Shown: positions 11,923 to 21,915 of the stretch, in pieces
Numbering within the stretch: the first letter of the stretch is position 1
Layout: each line of letters begins with the position of its first letter
Assembly (NCBI GenBank): GCA_001414345.1
Contig: LLCB01000331.1
Coordinates: forward strand, 1 to 61,535
Source: Hymenoscyphus infarciens
Taxonomy: Eukaryota; Ascomycota; Leotiomycetes; Helotiales; Helotiaceae
Reading direction: 5' to 3'
Length of the DNA stretch: 61,535 nt
Program-made: the position numbers and the translations under genes
Notes under the pieces: generated by a model
Databases searched by the model: none
Told to the model about the DNA's origin: nothing
Seen by the model: the letters and a program-made list of their open reading frames with translations, nothing else

Positions 11923-12924
11923 GGGATTGGCAAGATCAGAGAGAAAATAAAATCGAAGGCTGTACATATTGGGAATTAATGTGCTTTGTATGGATTGGCG
12001 TACTCTTGAATTAGGCCTTTGCCTTTTGCCTGGGTTCCTTTGGCAACCCGCATGTATTTGTGAATCTCTGGAGTTCGAGTTTCGAGTTTCGAAAGCTATT
12101 GCGAATTGTCTATCATTTTGGACTGATTGGAGGTTTGAATATAAGGTAACCATTCCATCAACTTCTTAGGTACCCAGATCCATATGTCTAGCTTCAGAGA
12201 ATACAAGTGTACCTAGAAGTTCGTACAGCTTGGTGGCCCATACGAAAATGCTTTCCTCTGGGCCACTTCTATTTCATCAACTGCCATGATTCCTCCACGT
12301 TAAGGACATTCCACCATTGCTCAAAAGCTGAACCTAGAAAGCATTGAGAGCTCAAGCATTCTTTTCACGCGCTTTACCATCTCTGTGCCTCCAGTTATCC
12401 TCAATGGCCACTTACCCGCAGAATATTTTGTGCTCATCGCATTCGCTTTTTTGTCTCAGGCGTAAGAAGAATCGAGAGGAGATCTGAAAGCAAGAGTAGA
12501 TTTGTAAATGACAACAGGGGCGAATGCGGAAGTTGATGGGGAATCTCAAAAGTTTCAACCATTCCCGTACTCCGTACACCTACTATATTGACAGAATTAT
12601 ACGACAAGGAAAGAGTAATTGAAATAAACCTGGGGACTGACGAGACGAGTCGATTTAGATATCTTCATTTTAATTGTCTTCAGTAATTTTGTTGGATTGA
12701 TTTATTCGATTGTGTTTGAAGGATAATCTCCAATAGATGTTGTTCAGATGTACGGTGACTGCATCTATCAAAACTAGATATCGCACATGCCAAAAAAACC
12801 CAGTAAATTGCCTTCGGGTGGTAACGAGGTTGACGTTTGGTATCATTCCCACCAAGTCGAATTTTCCTTTACGAGTTTCTCTCGAGTGAGATATAATTAA
12901 CCATTATCCACATCCATCGAAATC
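11923..12924. other. Convergent intergenic region
   Basis: It lies between the 3' ends of the complex I subunit gene and TAD2. It is moderately AT-rich and contains only short unrecognised frames. It presumably holds two 3' untranslated regions and polyadenylation signals. No RNA gene or inverted repeat is obvious. Confidence 0.5.
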
Positions 12925-13834
12925 TCATGCCCCTGCCACACCCTCCAAAGGCTCAACCTCCAACTTCAAAACTCTATCCGCTTTCCTCCTCGGCTCAGGC
13001 GCCCTCCCATTCTCCTGAACATAAAATCTTCTTAGCATGACAATAGCTTCTTCTCGCAACCATCCACCGCTGACTGCGTAGTCTCCTTTTGCCATTTCTT
13101 CCCCTTCACTTCTATCTTTTTCACTCTGCGCACCACCAGCACCTGCTTCACTCTCACTCGCACGCTCGCTCCCTTCGCTCATTTTCCCATTCGCCTTTTG
13201 GATATCAAGAACCCCGCCCGTTCCCCCAAATTTCTCATTACTAGCACCGAAGAAAACACGTTTGATGCCGAATTGGCGGAGGAGGGAGGCACACATGATG
13301 CAGGGTTCTACTGTTACGTAGAGAGTGCTTTCCTTCAATATACCTGGGGGATAGGGGTGGTATTTCTTCGTTGAAGCTTCAGTCGAGTCCTCGTTCTTCG
13401 CCAGCGAGAATTTATGAGCAGTCGATGAAGATGAGGACGAGGACTCTGCTTGACATGCTGAGAGCGCTGGAGAAGAATTGGTCGTGTTTGACGTTGAAGA
13501 GGGGGAAGGCGACAAGATCTCATTGATAGCAATGAACTCCGCATGCATAGTCCCGTTCCTCGTTCGATTCGTGGCATTCATACCGCGTCCAATGATTCCA
13601 TGGGCGGGATGGACGATTATACATCCCACCGGTGTTTCTGAGGTTTGGAGTGCGAGTTCGGCCTGTCTATCTTCGTTAGTCCTCTCACTCTTGTTCCTTG
13701 GACATTTTTCATCTGTGCGGAATGGCATGGGGTGGGATGTGGGAAAGAGGAGAGGATAATGAAGGAAGAGGAATGACCATCGATAATGCTTCTCTCATGT
13801 AGTTGAGATGGTTTTCTTTCTCTTCTTCCGGCAT
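12925..13834 (-). CDS. TAD2: tRNA-specific adenosine deaminase catalytic subunit Tad2
   Basis: Exon 1 (13778-13834) encodes MPEEEKENHLNYMREALSM and exon 2 (12925-13662) continues with AELALQTSETPVGCIIV, giving 264 residues. The 115-nt intron has an ACTAAC branch and ACAG acceptor; its donor GTCATT is weak. Zinc and catalytic motifs of the cytidine/adenosine deaminase fold are intact: HAEF (His59, Glu61) and PCIMC (Cys140, Cys143). A low-complexity Ser-rich insert (about residues 68-105) separates them. The family protein pairs with Tad3 and converts A34 to inosine in tRNA anticodons. A further insert rich in Glu, Ser and Gly (about 178-205) precedes the final helix. The join is judged from family conservation of the MREAL-x-M-AELAL segment. 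Confidence 0.92.
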
Positions 13835-14263
13835 CGTTCCTTGGCTCGTCATTTCCGGTGGGGAAAGGGGGTTGGTAGAGATATCGAATGAGTAGGTAGT
13901 CGCTTAAGCTGAGTCTTCGGAGCAAGCTCAATCAAGGTGAATTCTGAGGTCCTAAGTTTATGAGAATTCTACATGGGTGGGACCCTTTGTGTAAGGTATC
14001 AAGATCCTCGAGGTCGAGGTGTGGTGGAGAAAATATTGTATGTTTTGTTGAAGGTGTGTGGGTGGTTGGAAGAGGATGAGTTTGAACTGAAGTATGTGGG
14101 CGGGGTCCGAAGAAAATACAGGCGAGTCACGTGGAATGTGAATTTGTGAGAAATCATAAATGATGGTATTTGAAAGAATTTCGGTCGCCAGAACTGCGGA
14201 AAAGCTACAGTCTCTTTCGAGTCCTCATTTGAATAACACTTGGATCTTAGTTTTAAAAATCGA
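13835..14263. other. Upstream region of TAD2
   Basis: This short intergenic stretch is the likely promoter and 5' leader of the minus-strand TAD2 gene. No recognisable motif or gene is seen. It ends at the target-site duplication of the hAT-like element. Confidence 0.4.
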
Positions 14264-14271
14264 ATCCTAGA

Positions 14272-15226
14272 CAGACTTAGGCGACGATATTACCGGTGAC
14301 ATATCAGAGGAGTCTACGAAAATTATTATATTATATCAAGTAATCCGATTACTACTAGAGCTCTAAGAATAACTAATAATGAATCGATTATTAGTAGAAA
14401 ATAGTTCTTCTAGCTAAGAGCTAAGAGAGTACTTAGTCTTACTATTTTCTAAAAATAAAGATAAAGTTATATAAGTTTTATTTATAGTAAATTATATAAT
14501 TATTTATAACTCTAAGAGCCTATTTAGCTTATTATAAGATAATATTAAATTATCTAATAAATATACTCGGACCTTTTAAAAGTAGCTTAGTATATATTTA
14601 TTTAATTATCTAATTATCTGATAATAAAGTCTATAATCGTTTAGCTCTTTATTATAATTATTACTAAAATTGATAATAGCCTCTAGTACTAGTATTAATA
14701 GTAGGAGAATAAAACATATACTAGAAAATATTCTAATTATCGTGGTTTTAATAATAATAGAATAATTACTTTTTTTAATAAGAATAATCTTTTAATTAAA
14801 TATTAGATTATTTAGCTAAATAATCTAGCTTAAAAAATATATAGACTAAACGATTTAGTATATATTAAAGTGTTAAATATATTAAATTATCCGTTATTAT
14901 TATAATACCTTTTTAGTAGTAGATAAACTAAATTATCTAAAAAATATACTAGCTAAATAGGCTCTAAGAGATTACTTATCTTATTAGAAGTTTTTTCTAC
15001 TTAATAAAGATTTAGATAATAACTTTTTAAGATCTCCTTTCTATAATAAATTAGAGTTTTAAGAAGAAGATATAAGATATAGAATATCTATTTAGTACTC
15101 TATAGCACTAGTGTCAAAAACCTGATATTTGTTAATTATCGTTACTTTTAAAACGATATTCATCCTTGTATCGGGATAAGAATTTACGATATTTATTATA
15201 TAATATTATAACGCCGCCCAAGTCTG
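14272..15226. mobile_element. hAT-like DNA transposon remnant with 8-bp target duplication
   Basis: The ends are CAGACTTAGGCGACGATATTA on the left and, on the reverse strand of the right end, CAGACTTGGGCGGCGTTATA. The element is flanked by perfect direct repeats ATCCTAGA at 14264-14271 and 15227-15234. CAG termini with an 8-bp duplication are the usual signature of hAT elements. The 955-bp interior is very AT-rich and TpA-rich with no usable frame, so it is either a non-autonomous copy or a RIP-degraded deletion derivative. Confidence 0.8.
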
Positions 15227-15234
15227 ATCCTAGA

Positions 15235-15861
15235 GCTGGTATACACTATGTGCTTTATTCACTAATTGTGAACTTTGCAGTATCAAGTAGCGAGTCTAGT
15301 AAGTTAGAATTTTAGCTTATATCACGCGTTAACATAGATTAATTAATTTAACCAAATAAAGTCTCGAGTATTTCAAAAGCAAGGGATATCAGGTACTCAT
15401 CCAAGTAACATTATTTATTTGCAAATAAATATCCTAGACAGCTTAGAAGACTTACGTGATTTGGCGCGAGTTTGGGGTACCTTATGCCCAGAAAGAATTG
15501 GTCACTCGTGAAGAAAGCATAGCAGCTCGCTATTTTTTCGCTCGCTGCAACGTACCTGTACACGCTTTTCAATTCCTTTCCCTATCATATAGTACGGTAT
15601 ATATAATTACAAAAACAAAAAAATTCTTAAATTGTCACTTAACAGAAAAAATATGAACCTCTTTTCTAGGTGAGGGTTAGAAGTGCCAGTTCTTTCCCCG
15701 TCCAACGCAATCACTAAATCTGAAAAGACATTGTTAACGTCTAATCCTTACCTAGGGAGCATCAGGTAACAAAGTCCACCCCTCGCGCCTACCTATCCAT
15801 CTCCCCACTACGCCCCTCAAACTTCTCCGACAAAAGCGATCCCCTTCCCCCCGCCAAAGCC
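15235..15861. other. Intergenic region, nothing recognised
   Basis: It lies between the hAT-like element and the decayed ankyrin gene. A 66-codon frame at 15456-15656 is unrecognised and probably chance. The right end may contain the 3' region of the pseudogene. Confidence 0.4.
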
Positions 15862-18499
15862 TCAACCCTCCGAATCTTCAGAATCCCTTTCAGGCTCTTG
15901 CTTTTGTGAGCCGACTTCGATGTCTTGTCTGAGTTTACCTTCATCGCACGACTGAATTCCTTCCAGGTTCTTCCCAATGGGAGTCATCCATTCATCCAAG
16001 CCCGAGGGATCGAGGTTTGCGCCGTAGTCGATGAGGAGGAGAATAGGTACCGTTGTAGATTCCGGAGTGTAGGAGTTCTGGGTCCGTGGTGGAGGAGGTG
16101 GAAGTCGTGGAATTCATCCATTCCAATTGGGTTGCCCGCGAAAGAAGATCTACACCCGCGTAATTGTAACAACGGGGATTCGTGCCAGCTTCGAAAAGGA
16201 GTTTGGAAAGACTCCTGAATCCACGTTGTACTGCGAAACAGAGGGCTGTGTTCCCGTCACTGTCGCGGGAATGGATGTCCGCGCCCAGGTGAGGAGTTGA
16301 GAGGCGTAGGTAGGTTTGAAGGTACGGTTTGGATGTGTAGAGTTGATGGGAGATTATGGCGATTTGAAGGGTGTGTCCGCCTTTGTCTACCCAGTTTATG
16401 TCTTTGTTGATATGTGCGTGGACATGAGGTGGGAATTGTCTAAGTCGTACCTATAAGCTATTAGGGTGTTATCGAGGAGGACTATGTAAGAGAGAATGAG
16501 GGCTCGATTCGTTCTTGAACCTAGTTAGAGTTTTAGGAGTATCTCTTAACATGATTAGTAGCAGGAGGCGGTGAAAAAGATACAGCTTTCTATACTTTGT
16601 TAGAGCGTGGTACCTTAGTTGTCGGCAGTATTAGAAGCGATTCCAGTTTAGGAGAAGATAGTATAGAGTTAGTCGACGAGGTTATCAGAGAACAGCTCTT
16701 CGGAGATGCTTTATATAAGGGGGTGGAGGATTATACGGCCACGGTAATCGCGTTTATAAAATAAACTTGCTCCCCCTGGACATTCTCGCTTAAGAATCTT
16801 GACTAACTCGCAATATCGAAGGAAATCCGTGAATCTATTGAGTGGAAGGACATGTGACATGTAGAAAGTTCTGGCCCGAAGTATTTGTTTGCAAGGCAAT
16901 CTCACATGCTCCCGGTTTACTTCGCCAGGACCTCACATATTTCCATGTGCACTCGCGACGTGAAGAGGGGTATTGCCGTAATAATCCTGGTTATTTAGAA
17001 GAACGGAAGCTTTGTTGTGAAATGAGGATATGTGTGTTACTTTCGTAACTCCGGCCGCAAGGAGTCGATGTGTGTTTGTCGTTCCACAAAGTCGACAGGT
17101 TAGAGTTTAGCTTTCTATGGCAGCTCCTCGGGGAGATTCGCAGCAGTTTCGGAAAAGAATCGAGAATGGAGAGTAAAAGTTTCTACGTAAGGCTAAGGAG
17201 AGGGTCCCTGGAGCAGAAACAAGTGACATATCGATGAATTCGTTCCAGATTTCTTCTTCACTAGTCCATAGGATTAGTATGGTGAGAGTCGAGTGACGAG
17301 ATACCCATCCTTTCGTTTTGCCTTCACACTAGGTGGGGATGGGTATTGGTCGTGGAGAAGTGTTTATCGAGTGCCCAGCTCCAACACGATCGTGGCAACT
17401 TTCTTCGCCTCTGTTCCTTTTTGGCGAGAGTGTAGGTAATGCCTACCCGGGAACCAAACGAACTTATCCTGCTGGTCCAAGACATGGCGCTTGAGTGTTT
17501 GGAACTGGGAACGGAATAGTTTATCACAGAACGGACGTGTTCAAGGTAGCTTCTTGTGTCTTTCCCGTTTATTGTTTCTTGTAGGCTACTCACGGTTGCG
17601 AGTACAGTCTTAAGTGCTATAGAAGTTCTAGCTACAAAGGTCGACTTTGCTCTCACTTCGGGTTACTTGAAGTCTGAACTTTTAGGTAGAAGAGGGTTCG
17701 TCTTTTCTAGCTCCTTTTTGTCCACGTTGTGGCTCTTGACAATGTACGAGCCGTCGAGCATTACAAGACAAGGATTTGCGATTTGGCAAACAGGTGGTAT
17801 CAAGAGTTTGGGGGTTTCGGGAGGGGGGTGGCAGTGGTCGAAAACGCTCCAGCGGATTTTGAAGACGTTTCCGGACTATATTGCTGTCGGGATACAACAC
17901 TTTTATGGATAACTTTTGGCTTCGTGGTATCTTTTTGTATCTCCGAAGGCCGAAGGACTTCCTCTGCCGCTTAGGAACTCGTATAGTTTCGAAAAGCTAG
18001 ATGTTCTTCCAAATCCAACTCCTCTCTCTTCGTTATAACATCCCATGAGAATGTATTTGTTGTAGCTCGACGTCGAATTCTCGCACGAAGTGTCTCCCTC
18101 TTCTGTTTTCTGTTGCAGGTCTGTAAGGTTGAGAAACGCTTGAGCATGTTTTCTTCGTCGCGGGGACGGAAACTCCGGTGATCTTCTGCGTAGGAATTTG
18201 GGAGGAGAAGACGGAGTTTCTTTTGTATGTCCGATTCGCTGTTTTTTTTGTCAACCATTTTGCAACCTAATGAGCTTGGTAAGGAAAACAAGAAGAGAGG
18301 GAGATATTTAACTAGGCGCGAAACCATCCGGTCGGATAGCCTTTGAGATCTCAAGTTTGGAGAGCGAGGTAAGGGTATAAAGACGTATGAGCTTTCGTTT
18401 TAAAGAGGGTGTCCAGGGGGTTTTAGGATGGTCGCCTTTGTTTTTCTTCGCCGATGGAGATTTGAAACAGGAGGAGTTTGTTTGAGTAGAAATGCCCAT
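15862..18499 (-). pseudogene. Decayed ankyrin-repeat protein gene
   Basis: The 5' part is readable: a basic N-terminus with SLKRKLIRLYTLTSLSKLEI and DGFAPS (18308-18499), an intron, then SYAEDHRSFRPRDEENMLKR (about 18150-18200). This looks like the small N-terminal domain of fungal ankyrin proteins. Farther down, clear ankyrin pieces are visible: DYYGNTPLHVASAHGN (near 16930-16990) runs straight into a stop codon; LGADIHSRDSDGNTAL (about 16230-16290) belongs to a longer open stretch; LLHHGP and LLLIDYGANLDPSG (about 16000-16110) lie in different frames. At least two frameshifts and one stop break the gene. Some breaks could be unrecognised introns, but the switch between frames inside one ankyrin unit near 16050-16130 is hard to explain by splicing. 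Confidence 0.65.
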
Positions 18500-19334
18500 G
18501 GTGTTGATTCTTAGCTCTGGTGTATTTCAGCGTACTGGTTTTGAAGGAGGGTATTGAATCCATAGATTGTTTAAGGTTGTGGGAAGTTGTGGTCGTCAGT
18601 GTGTGTACTTTAGAAGAAAGGTTGTAAGCAGTGTGGGCGGATGAGTCGAGATAAGAATGGAAGATGGCTCTCGCTTCCCCAGACAGTTCAGCTGAGAGAC
18701 GAGGAGAAAACAGAGATTAAAAGTACAGTAGAAACAAGACAAAAAAACAAGACACTCAAAAACGAGGCTGTAAGATCTTGCCCTGCCACCACAATCAACT
18801 CGAACTGAAAGCTTTTGAATCGCTAATGCATGATGTTCATGTACCACACCAATCTCCTAGTTTTGGGGTGTTAAGCAGACGAGAGCCTTGTTTTTGCGCA
18901 CCACTTTTTGCGAGATGCTGTGAAGCAATAAAAGGGTGGTGATTGGGTGACGAGATAGGAAAGAGGGGTATGTTGCACAATTGGGGCTTCGTAGAATGTG
19001 GGGGTAGGACTGATTGTTGGTGTGATTTTATCCTGTGCTCTGATCTTGATGTGGACGTTTGTTGCAAGTCGCACTTGTCTTCTCAGTTAATGTGAGGATT
19101 GGGTGACTTGCACCTGTGTTGGGAGGTGGGTGACTCTTGTTATTGGAGCCTTTTGGCCTACCCTTGTACGATGATGTAAATTCCGTAATGCGAGATTCTC
19201 GCCATCTATTGATTTTGTTTGTGAGAGTAAGCTACCAGTACGCCAATCCATCCTTCTTATCTAGATTAGCGACGGTTACTTCATCAGGTGCCAAAGTCCA
19301 GTTCGGGTTTGCATTGCATGTCGCACGGAATTCT
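18500..19334. other. Upstream region of the ankyrin pseudogene
   Basis: Only short unrecognised frames occur. Nothing structured is seen before the inverted-repeat element beginning near 19335. Confidence 0.35.
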
Positions 19335-19803
19335 CAGTTAAGGGCCTGTTTGGCTCGTATAAATTATTTAAATATATGCATGGATATCTGACGAGTTGCC
19401 CTGATTAGTGACCTCGTATAAGTTGGTGCATATCTCTCTTTATTTCTATATATAATTAAAGATTGTTTAGCTCATGGTGTATATGTTAGTACATATCCTG
19501 GTGTACATTCTTAGTAAGTGGCACTGAGTACTGAGTATTAGTATTAGGTAGTGTAGATAAAAGATATGTATGAACTTTTGAAGTTTTATACCTCTAGAGG
19601 TCTAAATATTTTTTGGTGGTGTATATCCTATTTATATATGCACTAAGATATACGAGGTTAAGCAAAGGATTTATAACACTTTTAAATATACATGCCAAAC
19701 ACTAGTATATATATAGAGTTGGTGTATATATATATATATATTACCTTATGATTTTTGGTGGTGCATATCCTAGATATGCACGAGCCAAACAGACCCTAAA
19801 CTG
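19335..19803. mobile_element. Non-autonomous inverted-repeat element (MITE-like), CAG ends
   Basis: The left end CAGTTAAGGGCCTGTTTGGC matches the reverse complement of the right end, CAGTTTAGGGTCTGTTTGGC, followed in both by TCGT. The interior is AT-rich and contains repeated short palindromes related to GTGCATATCC and ATATGCAC. Length is 469 bp with no coding potential. CAG termini suggest a hAT relative, but I could not find a matching target duplication, so the class is unsure. Confidence 0.65.
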
Positions 19804-20078
19804 TGAATGAGAGGGGAGTGTTGAGAACCACCCTTACTCGAGATAACCTCAATTCTACAGCCATCTCGATATCTTTCTAGAATATCTTGAACAATCGACG
19901 TGGAAGAATTAAAAGAAAACAAGTCTCGGTTACCATGGACTTTTCAAAGATGAACCCCAACTCAGTCTAATAGACTGAAGAGCAAATAACGAGCAGCAAA
20001 TTTTAGGTAGACACATGCAGGTTCACAGGTCATTTAATTACCCAGCGGACAACCCGACCTCACACAAAGCACAATGGT

Positions 20079-20183
20079 TGTGGTACTATCCCCCCCCCTA
20101 ATTACATTGTACGCGCACGGTCGTTTTAGTGTGGCAGATGTCTGTGCGCATACAATGTAATTAGGGGGGGGGATAGTATCACA
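20079..20183. repeat. Long near-perfect stem-loop downstream of hacA
   Basis: The arms 20079-20118 and 20143-20183 are inverted repeats with only about two mismatches. Each includes a run of nine C or G and the word TAATTACATTGTA or its complement. The loop is about 24 nt. It lies about 160 bp beyond the stop codon of the unspliced hacA frame (20345), so it may be in the hacA 3' untranslated region. It could be a tiny MITE or a transcript hairpin. Confidence 0.75.
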
Positions 20184-20663
20184 TCTGAGATTTCACCTTG
20201 CAGAGGAATAAGATTATGTTTCAAAAGTGATTTGGTATTGGTTACACATGGTGTACAGGGACATCCATTGATCGCTTCATCCCAATTGCTCCCCCACCCG
20301 CTAAAATGTGGATTTCCTTGAAGGATCAAATCATCAGTTCATCATCAAACGCCCGTACGCCATCCTTCCAAGGACTTTTTCCCCGTGGCTTTATCGCCGT
20401 AAAGCTCTTCAGATATTGTGGTAGTAACAGAAGGAAAAGAAAATTGTGTCTCTATCTCTTGCGTACTGAACAGGTTACCCAGCTTATCACACGCCTGTCT
20501 GACTTCCGTTGCTGCGTCCAGCTTGGTTGTCTTCTGCGTTCGTTCCCTCTCGATCACATGAATGGTCCAAAGTAACGTCATCAACGAAAAAACACTCGGT
20601 GAATTCCGTTCATCACGAACACTCGCATCTACGTTGGAGAGACAGACGTTGGATAGCTGCTGT

Positions 20664-21915
20664 TCAGACGCTGACCGCATTTGCTCCATCGTCGCATCCA
20701 TTAAAGGACGCGCCAAATTGGGGCTGCAGGCTAGCAGTCGTCTCAGCAAGCGAATCCGAAGACTGAGTCTCGGGCGCAGGCTGGTCATCGTGGTTAAGGA
20801 AGTCGTCGAGGTTGAAATCGTCAAAGGCGCCGTCGTTGTGACCAACCAGATGATCAAAGTTAAGATTGAAGTTGTCGGCGACAGGGAGGACCCCATGTTC
20901 AAGGAATTGACGATCTGCCTCAGTGGGCTCAGGAGCGTCGAAGTAACGCCCGAAATCATGCTGAGCAGCATGGTGGCTGTCCAGATCTGATAGATGGCTG
21001 AATTCGTGGCTGTGGTTGAGTTCATCCAGGGCCGTTGTTCTTCCGACTGACACTGCAGGTCGCACAACATCGCGGCAGGATGTTGTGTCATATCGGAAGA
21101 ACTGGCGTTGGTAGACTCGGCGACAGGACGGATCTCAGGTGAGAGCGAGGCGGGATTGACCGTCTGAGGGGTGACTTGGGCCTCGGAGAGTGCTTGGGTG
21201 TTGATGGAGGTGTTACAGTTGGAGTCTCGGGATCCGAAGAGCTCTTGTGAGAAGGTAACTGGTGATGGTGCTTGTCGAAGCTCTTGTGCTGGCGACGAAG
21301 CTGAGGATTGGAAGGCAACTACTGATTTGTTGCTGGTTATTTGCTCCAACTCTTGTTGAAGCCTCATATTTTGTGCCTCGGCGTGTGCCAGACGCATTTC
21401 GAGGTCTTGATTGCGTCGCTCAATGGCGCGCTTCTCGGCCTCGAGTGCCTCGACCTCTTGTCGCTTGCGCTCTCTTGATGATTGTGCAGCACGACGGTTG
21501 CGGAGGACTCGCTCGACTCTGCGTTGCTCCTTCTCGTCTTCGGTCTTGGCTCGTTTTCTGGTGGATGGATTAGCTGGATGTTCTATAGAAGTCAAATTCA
21601 ATGGGTATTTATTTACCTTGGTGGGAGGTTGGTCTTGGGCTCTGGTAGTTGTTGTCCCCAAGACTTCCTCTTCTTGACTGGCTTCTTTTCCGGTGCGGGG
21701 GTGTCACCCAAGACACTCTCGCCACGGATAGAGCCCCCAAACATGCTGTCGTCCTCATATGATTGAGGGGTCATGACCGGAGTCATGATGTCTATTGGGT
21801 CCATCTGGTCGTTCTCAAAGAGAGAGGGATATGAGGCACCAGGGGTGGAGTCGAAGCTGTCGGCGAGGCTATCGGCGGGCGAATGCTCGAACTTGATGCG
21901 GGGAGTGTTCGACAT
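20664..21915 (-). CDS. hacA: HacA bZIP transcription factor of the unfolded protein response
   Basis: Exon 1 (21617-21915) and exon 2 join across a 59-nt conventional intron (21558-21616; GTAAAT donor, CTAAT branch, CCAG acceptor). The bZIP is clear: basic region RNRRAAQSSRERKR (about residues 119-132), then a zipper (about 136-170). Removing a further 20 nt (21033-21052) shifts translation into an acidic frame rich in Asp and Phe that stops at 20664, giving 390 residues (HacAi). Unspliced, the frame runs on to 20345, giving about 503 residues (HacAu). Family knowledge: Ire1 cleaves this mRNA during ER stress and the shorter product activates chaperone and ERAD genes. The longer uninduced form matches the pattern reported in filamentous fungi. 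CDS parts: 21617-21915, 21053-21557, 20664-21032. Confidence 0.93.
21033..21052 (-). promoter_or_regulatory. Predicted Ire1-spliced 20-nt unconventional intron of hacA
   Basis: On the coding strand the sequence reads CTGCAG, then 20 nt, then GCCCTGGATGAA. Excision of exactly 20 nt moves the frame from one giving QCQSEEQRPW into LQALDELNHSHEF, the start of the acidic activation frame. CTGCAG fits the CNG-CNG cleavage motif at the 5' side. The 3' border is less typical and could shift by a few bases. Length 20 nt is as known for filamentous ascomycetes. Confidence 0.75.

Noticed and set aside
20562..20990. 142-codon plus-strand frame opposite hacA
   Set aside because: It is an antisense shadow of the HacA C-terminal frame.
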